26,675 nucleotides of DNA from Conoideocrella luteorostrata (taxonomy: Eukaryota > Ascomycota > Sordariomycetes > Hypocreales > Clavicipitaceae): assembly GCA_032433595.1 (NCBI GenBank), contig JASWJB010000456.1, forward strand, positions 1 to 26,675, read 5' to 3'. The translations under genes and the position numbers were made by a program. Of this stretch, positions 20,501 through 26,675 are shown one piece after another; position 1 is the first letter of the stretch; every line of letters starts with the position of its first letter. The notes under the pieces were generated by a model. It did not search any database and had not been told where the DNA came from. It was given only the letters and a program-made list of their open reading frames with translations.

Positions 20501-21784
20501 CGAATCTTGAGAAGAGGTTCGAACCTGCGACAACTCTCATACGACTCGGCGCCGCTCAGGTTCTCTGATCATCGCCCAGTATATGCCACTTTTGAATGCA
20601 GCGTCAATATTGTCGACGAGGAGACTCGCAAGAACATTAGCCAAGAGCTGTACCAGCGCCGCAAAGCAGACATCGGAGACCCAACTGCTCATCTTGGCGA
20701 GGGCGAAGAATCGGAGGATGAAGACTTAATCGGATACGATTCCATCGAGCCTGGCCTGCCACCAGCCAGCTCTGACCGTCAGAAGTGGTGGCTAGACAAC
20801 CGGCAGCTTGCTCGAGCACAGATTACAGTGCCCCACGGACGGGAAGGTTTGCCAATGGAGTTGAACCCACGCCGTTCATCAAACCCATTTGGTCACGCTG
20901 AGGAACCTGATTGGGTTTCGGTGCCAAGATCAACATCTCCCGGGCTGTCGAGCTTGTCGAGCTCGCCGTACGAAAAGGTGTCGCTGCCGAAAGCGCTTGC
21001 GGGTGGACAGGGGCCGATACCTAGAAAGCAACTCCCACCACCATATGACCCATCCAACCTTCCCATCCAAGTTGGCAGATTGAGACTAGACGATGAAGGC
21101 GTCATTACGAGCCAAGCTGATGTTAAGAGGAGCGCAACACAAACACCACCACCACCTCCTCCACCTCGACGACAAACGGCCAGTTCAAGATCAAGCACGG
21201 CGGATCCAAAAACACCCGGAATCGGGCTGGATAGAACTCAGATCCTGCCATCATCACCCTCAACACCACGATCCCTTGCGGCAGGTTCGCAAGCCTCTCA
21301 GATATCACAGCTCTCACAGCTCTCACAGCAGCTCACAAGCAAAAGCGGCAAGTCCCCCCCGCCTGTTGGAAAGAAGCCGTCACACTTGGCCACTGGTTCT
21401 CTTGTTGCTAAAACGACTACCGGGTCTGTAATGAGTAATTCTGCGCGGAGTGACGACGTCACGTCGACTCGTCCTGGCCCCCCAAGTTCGTCTTCTGACG
21501 CTTCCCAAGCCAGTATTCAGGCATCGTTGGCCAGAAAAACTGTAGCCATTGTACAACAGCAGCCTGGTGCTTCTGTTGGCAATGGACAAAGCGGAGCCAC
21601 TGCCAACAAGGGACCAGCCGGTGCCTCCGCGGCGGGGCATACCAACGGCAATAAGCCTCCACTGCCCAGCCGCCACGGCAAGGGTGCCGCGGCCTCTGCA
21701 TCCGCTGACCTGTTGGACTCGCCGAACGAGGGCGGTGAAGGCATGGGCAAGTGGGAAGCCCTGCAGCCCAGTTCGCGACGATAG
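17587..21784 (+). CDS. INP52: Synaptojanin-type phosphoinositide phosphatase: Sac1 plus 5-phosphatase (1335 aa, four exons)
   Basis: Exons are 17587-18236, 18302-20124, 20184-20403 and 20470-21784 (4008 nt); introns are 65, 59 and 66 nt. Fungal synaptojanins (yeast Inp52/Inp53, fission yeast Syj1) strip phosphates from PI(4,5)P2 and monophosphoinositides at endocytic sites and the Golgi. The N-terminal Sac1 domain (about 30-560) holds FDLTNRLQDR, RRAGTRFNSRGIDDDG and the CX5R site NCLDCLDRTN with C505 and R511, so it should be active, unlike yeast Inp51. The 5-phosphatase domain (about 643-950) holds GMAGNKGAV (from 766), WLGDFNYRI (829-837), PAWTDRIL (904-911) and SDHRPVYATF (930-939). The tail is Ser/Pro-rich and disordered, with an NPF motif (1036-1038) that could bind EH-domain endocytic adaptors and a run of seven prolines (1124-1130) suited to SH3 partners. 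The first junction needs an unusual AAAG acceptor. The upstream ATG at 17570 is out of frame. The symbol is by family; Inp52 and Inp53 are not distinguished. Confidence 0.93.
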
Positions 21785-22860
21785 GATGATTCTCGTACGT
21801 TTTGGATTGCTGGGTTTCGTTGCGCTGGCGCAGAGGACAGACTTAGTCCGTGGCACACTAAAGGCGGTGGCAAGGGTCGCCTCTCCCGACAGATTTTGTG
21901 CTCCGTTCACCCACAGCGAGGCACGAATGAGAGGCTGGGGGCAGTTGCGTACAGAGTACGGAGTAGTTGGTATATAGCTGTTTCTAGGCACGGCTACATA
22001 AAAGCACGTGGTGTTGCAACATGGAAGAGACATTATGCAAAGTACGGAGTACAGCAATTGCACATACTACTACTGTACTCTAGGTGGGCGAGAAGCTACG
22101 GGTATAAGATAAGTTACATATACATCGACATCAGCACAGAAGCCAAAAACATGAAAAGTTGGTCGGTCCAGGCAAGTGACATTCTCACGAATGATCTATC
22201 TATCCAGGAAGGGCCTGGGAGCGTGATATCTATGCACGGAGTATCTCCCAGCGACACCCCGTGTCGTGTGTACCCCGTACCGTTCCGTTGTTTTGCATGG
22301 TTGGAGTGGCAGGGCACGCGTTGAGGCCAGCAGTCCGCGGTGATATTACCCTCTTAAGTACGAGTACCCAGCTAGTCATTTAGAGTTCAATCACGACGGG
22401 ACAGGATAGGACAGAGCAGGGCAGGGTAGGACGGTATGCTGTTACTCTGATGCAACGGCATGAGCATCTTGTCACGCCACCATCACTGACCCGGGGAATA
22501 GGCGCATCATGCATGCCTGGAAGCTGGTGGTCTTGATGCCTCACAAGTGCTTGCAAGGCACGAAGTACGAAGTACTCCTCCGTACGCCAAGATGGCGCTG
22601 TGAACGAGCTTGCAGGAAACGGCCATTCGGAGTCGGAAATTATTGTGAGAGCATCGCGAAAATCAACCAACACAGAGCAGTGGACGTACTAGTAATGTAG
22701 TTCCGATAATACATGCAATAGGCAAAGTGCTAGTTAACTACTTAGCTGGCCGCTTGTTTTGGCGTCCAATAACTACTAGTGTGCTTTGTTTCATCCGTAG
22801 CGCCAGGTTCACGCTAACCCTAGGCTGGCCATCATCTACCGAGAAAGATTTGTCCGCTAC

Positions 22861-23098
22861 TCGTGCCACGCCCCACCGCCTATGGTGCTGATCGGCAAAA
22901 GGGACAGACCAGCAAGTCGGCCACCTGGGTGAAAAAACTAGAAATTTTAGTACCATAAGAATATATAATTAAAAATAAAGACCAAATAAATGATAAATCT
23001 TAAAATATGAAATTATTTATTTTTTATTTTATTTTACTCCGTATATAAAAATTATATCGTACACTTTCTCAAGCGCTGTACGATGGGGCGTGACACGA
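22861..23098. mobile_element. Possible MITE-like remnant: inverted repeats around an AT-rich core
   Basis: The left arm tcgtgccacgcccca (22861-22875) and the right arm tggggcgtgacacga (23084-23098) are inverted copies matching at 14 of 15 positions. Between them, 22931-23060 is about 15 percent GC by hand count, against roughly 50 percent around it. No transposase is present and no clear target-site duplication is visible; a TA lies near the left arm (22858-22859) and directly after the right arm. The same 14-mer as the right arm recurs at 24402-24415. Confidence 0.3.
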
Positions 23099-23179
23099 TA
23101 GTTATCTGACCCTCATTGTCTTCTTCCCCACAGAAGTGTGATTGATGTCTTGGAGATGCAGCTGGACAGCTGGAGTAGT

Positions 23180-23193
23180 TACTCCGTACGGAG
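23180..23193. promoter_or_regulatory. Everted motif pair: TACTCCGTACGGAG
   Basis: Positions 23182-23193 (CTCCGTACGGAG) form a perfect 12-bp palindrome in which CCG and CGG triplets are back to back with a 2-bp spacer. Such triplet pairs are typical of Zn2Cys6 fungal transcription-factor sites (family knowledge). Binding here is inference. Confidence 0.4.
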
Positions 23194-24570
23194 ATCCGCA
23201 TTACTACTCTAAATTAGCCGGCGCCCAGTTAGTCTGTATGCTCGGATTGACTCTGGAAGTATCTGGCCATGTGTTTTTCGGCGACCTAATGCTACGGACT
23301 TGTGTCGTTATGGCATAACATTACATTCTTGTGCTGGATCTGAAGACTGCCAGTTGTTGAATCGTGTGCGTAATGTGCCCCAGCCACGTTGCCCGGGGGC
23401 TTAGAAGGCAAAAAGAATTAGTTGATAGTTTGGTTAGAGAAGCAATTTAGTTTTTTTTAGCCTGTCTGCCTAGCTAGCTTGTCAGGGCTCGCGATTCATG
23501 GAGAGGATTGAGAATGGAATCTGCCGCCCGCTGCCACTTCTGTTCATGGACAATGACAGCTGATGAGCCAGCGAGACATCATGGTACAGTACTAAAGGGA
23601 GCAGAGCGCCAGCGACATTCGAGGCTTGAACTAGCAGTCTGGATGTCCCCACTCATCACGCCCAGCAGGGGGGTTACAGCACATGGCGGTAGTTGGCTGA
23701 TGGTGTTGTGCGACGTCCCGGTCTGTGTTAGTGCGGTGTCATTTGATACAATGAATTAAGGTAGGTGTGTACAATAGCATTGCAAGAGCTGTCTGTGATT
23801 TTGGCAGGCAGTACTCCGTACTATGACCGCTCCCGTCACGGCTTGGAAGCGAGTCATCTCTGACAGCTTGAGAAACAGCACGGAGTACTTATGTGCCTTG
23901 CTCAGCGAGACCTTTTTTTTTTTTCTTTTTTTTCCCGTGTGTACGAAGTATTGCTGCCGGGATGATGGAGTTGGAGAACAGGAGACAGAACGGTGCAGCG
24001 AAGGATGGAGATGGGTAAGAGCTGACTGCAGATGGTGGCGGGCAGGAACGAACCAGAGGCTCCAGATAGTTGGGCTGGGAGGGAGTAGCTGCACCGTACT
24101 CCGTACTCCGTACCCCATTAATACATACATACTATAACTGCCGCTTGGCTTTGGACAGTGCAGTGGATATCAAGTAGTTAGTTACCTCGTACGGTACGCA
24201 ATATGGAGGGGCAGGAGCAGCGCCCAAACCGGCTGGTCCGTCACGAGACCAAAGTCGATCCCCTCTACGGAGTACGGAGTAGGTGTATTGGGTGTCGTCC
24301 ATCTTGACCATGCACAGCGCCACAAACAGCCAATGCATAACAAAGCTAGCTTGACAAGGCCATCGTCGCCATTGTCGACTGTGATTAAGATGCAGGCTCT
24401 CTGGGGCGTGACACGCGGCACTCTACGGAGTATCTGCAGCGTCTTTCCCTGGGCACTCAACTCTGTTTGGCACAATGCCATCATCATGCAAGCCCGGATG
24501 GCTGCCGAGGCGATCACCGGCCGACTCTTCGAGCACTGTACGATAATGCTCTAACCAATAGGACTCGCAA

Positions 24571-24586
24571 TACGGAGTACTCCGTA
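24571..24586. promoter_or_regulatory. 16-bp perfect palindrome TACGGAGTACTCCGTA
   Basis: Two 9-mers in opposite orientation overlap by 2 bp and give a perfect palindrome. It contains CGG-N6-CCG, the spacing known for some Zn2Cys6 regulators (for example yeast Ppr1). It may be a binding site, or simply the full-length form of a short palindromic repeat of which the other copies are halves. Confidence 0.45.
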
Positions 24587-26089
24587 CTAGTACTCTTCTC
24601 ACGCTGCCAGTCAACGCCACACTTGCCACACCGCGCGCACCCACTTCGCACACCATCTTCAGTTGCCGTGAAGACACCTTTTAAGATTCGAAAGTAGTTA
24701 TGGTGTCACTGCTAGTTAACTAACTGCCTGCTGAAGCATCTTGCTTGGTGCTATCCGGGGCTAGTCTGGACCGTCTGCCGTAGACCGCCGCCCACTTGCC
24801 CGCTCGCCCACCCACCCACCTCCACCAACAAACCTCTGCTCTCTGTTTTGTCGTGCTTGCGTGCATATGGCATAACCATGGGGTGGCAGTAAACGGAGCG
24901 GCAGGGAGCGTCACTCAACTGACCTTGCCGCCTTGCCGCCTTGTTGCTGCAGTGCCTTGCCGTGGGGGCTGTCAACGTGGTGTTGAGTGGCATGGCTAGG
25001 TGCACACAATCCTGCAGACAGCTCATTCAGTCCGTCAGCCAGTCCGTCCGTCAGCCAAGCCAGTGCACACGGGTGGTGTTTAAAGTCGACGACGCCCACC
25101 CTCCGTACCAGTAGCAGTAGATATTCACACAATCTCCAGCAACCATTCTTGCTTTCCCTTCCTTTCCCTTCACACCGTTTCCCCCGGACCTACTGGGACG
25201 AGCATCTCTGGCATCCGCTGTGTAATATCTGGGCCGTGCTTCTCTGCTAAACCGCGCTCCAAACCTTCACCAACGATATTAGTACGGAGTGCTCCGTTCG
25301 TACCGTATTATTACTTATTCGGGCTGCTCCAAGCAATCGCAAAACGACAGAGCCGGCCAAGCCCGCATTTGTCCAACAAGACGAAACGTTCTTCCAAGCA
25401 ATTTTTCTCTCTTCGTCAACAGACAGCTAATATCGCTTCCTCCATTGGGCTGGCTGGCGATATTGAAATTAGCGTCGTTGCAATCTATTGTTGCCGCCCA
25501 CCCCGGCCAAGCCGCGATTCCTCGCAGACCCCAATCCAAGAAGTGCCACTTGTGCCTCTTGACAGTCTTCTCTGGAGGGACAGTCCTCAAGTGTCTGCTC
25601 CATCAACCAAGTCCCTACCCAACTCATTCTCTCCTCCTGCTCCTGTCACTCAGTATCGTCACCAGCTAAGAAGTTTGGTCTAAGACCTGCTTGCTTCCAG
25701 GAGCCGTCAATAAAAAACACTATAAAAAAAAAACATCTTCAACTTTTAATCCGCCTTGTCTCCGGATCAAGATTCGATTGACCCACCAATCACCCACCAA
25801 TACTACCTATCTGAACTATACGGGGTAGACCAGGCACACTGAAGTTGGTTCGTGAGTTGTCAAGACAGGAGCCGGCTGGTGCGGGTGCAAGGCGAAGATA
25901 GTATCAAGTACATCTGCTCTGTCGGCCGGCCATCTCTTTCACTTGAAAGAAATAATCAAGAGAGATTTTTTTTTTTTTTTTTGTAATCCTTTGCTTGGCG
26001 ACTTGTGCGTTGTGCAGGTGGCTCACCTGTCCACCACCCATCATCCACAGTCACCAAGTTCGACAAATTGAAAAAGGAAACCGAGCTTC

Positions 26090-26617
26090 ATGTTTTTCTC
26101 ACCAGTCGTGGCTGCTCCACAAACAACGACAATGTCAATATCCGCGTCTACTCAAAATCGTATCCTCATTTGGCGCTCCGAGGTCGCATCTGCTCTGGAC
26201 GACGCCGCCTCCTCAGCTGGCAGCTCCATGGGTGCCATTTCTCTCTCGGACACCCAATCCTCTGCGGAGAACTCCTACTCTCGGCATCAGAGCAATGGCG
26301 CCATTGCGCGTGGTCGCCGGGTCTGGCATCGCATCACTCGCCGCCTGTCAGGAGGTCGATTTGGCGGCATCAGCGAGGAGGAGTTTGACTGTGAACCAGC
26401 CGCCAAAACGGCCATGTATCGCGCACCCCCTCCACCGCCGCCCCCGGTCGACGAGAGAGGACTCATTCCTGCTCATGAAGAAATGGTCGATCTGGGAGAA
26501 GAGAGCAGCGATGGCAAGGCCGCTGCGCGCGGGGGGCTCAAGGAGAAGCAGGAGCGCTTGGAAAGAGCTGCTCGTCTCTTGGGCCAACAACCCCATGCTA
26601 CTACTGCTCCAGCGTGA
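26090..26617 (+). CDS. Unrecognised small fungal protein (175 aa)
   Basis: The single exon runs from ATG at 26090 to TGA at 26615-26617. Residues 1-14 are poorly supported: the second ATG (codon 15, at 26132) has the better context (gacaatgtc) and begins MSISASTQNRILIWRSEV, so the true start may be there. The body is Ser-rich (about 34-68), followed by a basic patch RGRRVWHRITRRLSGGRF (74-91), an acidic segment, seven prolines (113-119), and a charged helix-like C-terminus with EKQERLERAARLL (152-164). There is no signal peptide, membrane segment or enzymatic motif. The basic-aromatic patch with nearby acidic and proline-rich stretches suggests a protein-interaction role, which is inference. 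It is preceded by a pyrimidine-rich leader, consistent with a real transcript, and has 4.3 kb of gene-poor DNA upstream. Confidence 0.75.
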   Translation: MFFSPVVAAPQTTTMSISASTQNRILIWRSEVASALDDAASSAGSSMGAISLSDTQSSAENSYSRHQSNGAIARGRRVWHRITRRLSGGRFGGISEEEFDCEPAAKTAMYRAPPPPPPPVDERGLIPAHEEMVDLGEESSDGKAAARGGLKEKQERLERAARLLGQQPHATTAPA

Positions 26618-26675
26618 GGCGGAGAAGAAACAATATAGAAGACATATTCATAAAGTTACCAATTTTTTTTCGTCT

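Larger units (their letters stand above)
21957..24586. repeat. Cluster of TACGGAGTA / TACTCCGTA motifs
   Basis: Exact 9-mers in this span, by hand, start at 21957, 22043, 23035, 23180, 23812, 24097, 24104, 24266, 24273, 24424, 24571 and 24578. Copies outside it start at 5155, 6111, 8623 and 17187. Near-copies lie at 22236, 22578, 23879, 25101 and 25283. Assuming even base use, a 9-mer on either strand should occur about 0.2 times in the window. None of the exact copies lies in a coding exon. Confidence 0.9.
21785..26089. other. 4.3-kb gene-poor region rich in TACGGAGTA repeats
   Basis: No protein gene is supported on either strand; the ORFs present are short, lack motifs and often run through the repeats. 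The stretch holds most of the TACGGAGTA copies, an AT-rich core flanked by inverted repeats (22861-23098), a T/C tract at about 23914-23935, and CT-rich leader-like sequence from about 25130 to 25190 and 25610 to 25660. The last kilobase is probably promoter and 5' untranslated region of the gene at 26090, with a T17 tract at about 25965-25982. The rest looks like repeat-decorated intergenic DNA. Confidence 0.55.

Noticed and set aside
20514..20526. B-box-like aggttcgaacct in the phosphatase gene
   Set aside because: It lies inside exon 4 and codes for a conserved part of the 5-phosphatase domain; no tRNA fold surrounds it.
22380..22673. 97-codon minus-strand ORF in the repeat-rich desert
   Set aside because: No motifs; its start overlaps simple-sequence and TACGGAG-type repeats.
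25289..25683. Overlapping 126- and 104-codon plus-strand ORFs
   Set aside because: Low-complexity Leu/Ser/Pro sequence in a pyrimidine-rich leader upstream of the 175-aa gene; best explained as 5' untranslated DNA.

Overview
The window reads as nuclear DNA of a filamentous ascomycete, most likely a Sordariomycete (Hypocreales-like). The reasons are short introns (about 50-100 nt) with GTRNGT donors and CTAAC/CTAAT-type branch sites, moderate GC, pyrimidine-rich leaders, and a gene set of conserved fungal housekeeping proteins. No taxon was tested by search; this is inference from gene content and splice signals.

Layout, left to right. A probable exon fragment of a minus-strand gene (alpha/beta-hydrolase-like) touches the left edge (1-118). 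A serine/proline-rich conserved fungal protein of unknown function lies at 1228-2121 (-), followed by a long gene-poor stretch (2122-6724) holding only a doubtful small ORF (4039-4311, -). A dense conserved block follows: PWP1 (WD40 ribosome-biogenesis protein, 6725-8417, -, one intron), divergent from PRP16 (DEAH-box splicing helicase, 8756-11680, +, no intron). PRP16 converges on a tiny, heavily split acylphosphatase gene (11793-12348, -, five exons including one of 13 nt). Next come PRP39 (U1 snRNP protein, 13926-16288, -, five exons) and, divergent from it, a synaptojanin-type phosphoinositide phosphatase (17587-21784, +, four exons) with both Sac1 and 5-phosphatase active sites intact. 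After a 4.3-kb gene-poor stretch, a small unrecognised fungal protein lies at 26090-26617 (+).

Three of the recognised genes (PWP1, PRP16, PRP39) act in nuclear RNA metabolism. They sit together without forming an operon: each has its own promoter, and PWP1/PRP16 share a 338-bp divergent one. The phosphatase and acylphosphatase have no evident functional link to them.

The most striking non-genic signal is a dispersed 9-mer, TACGGAGTA / TACTCCGTA. I count 16 exact copies by hand, 12 of them between 21957 and 24586, none in a coding exon, some fused into palindromes or overlapping direct repeats. Other points of interest are a possible poison exon in PRP39, an odd splice acceptor in the phosphatase gene, an AT-rich core flanked by inverted repeats, and a retroelement-primer-site look-alike. 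I found no biosynthetic cluster, CRISPR array, tRNA or rRNA, and no intact transposon. I do not see convincing evidence of a wholly new system beyond the repeat family.
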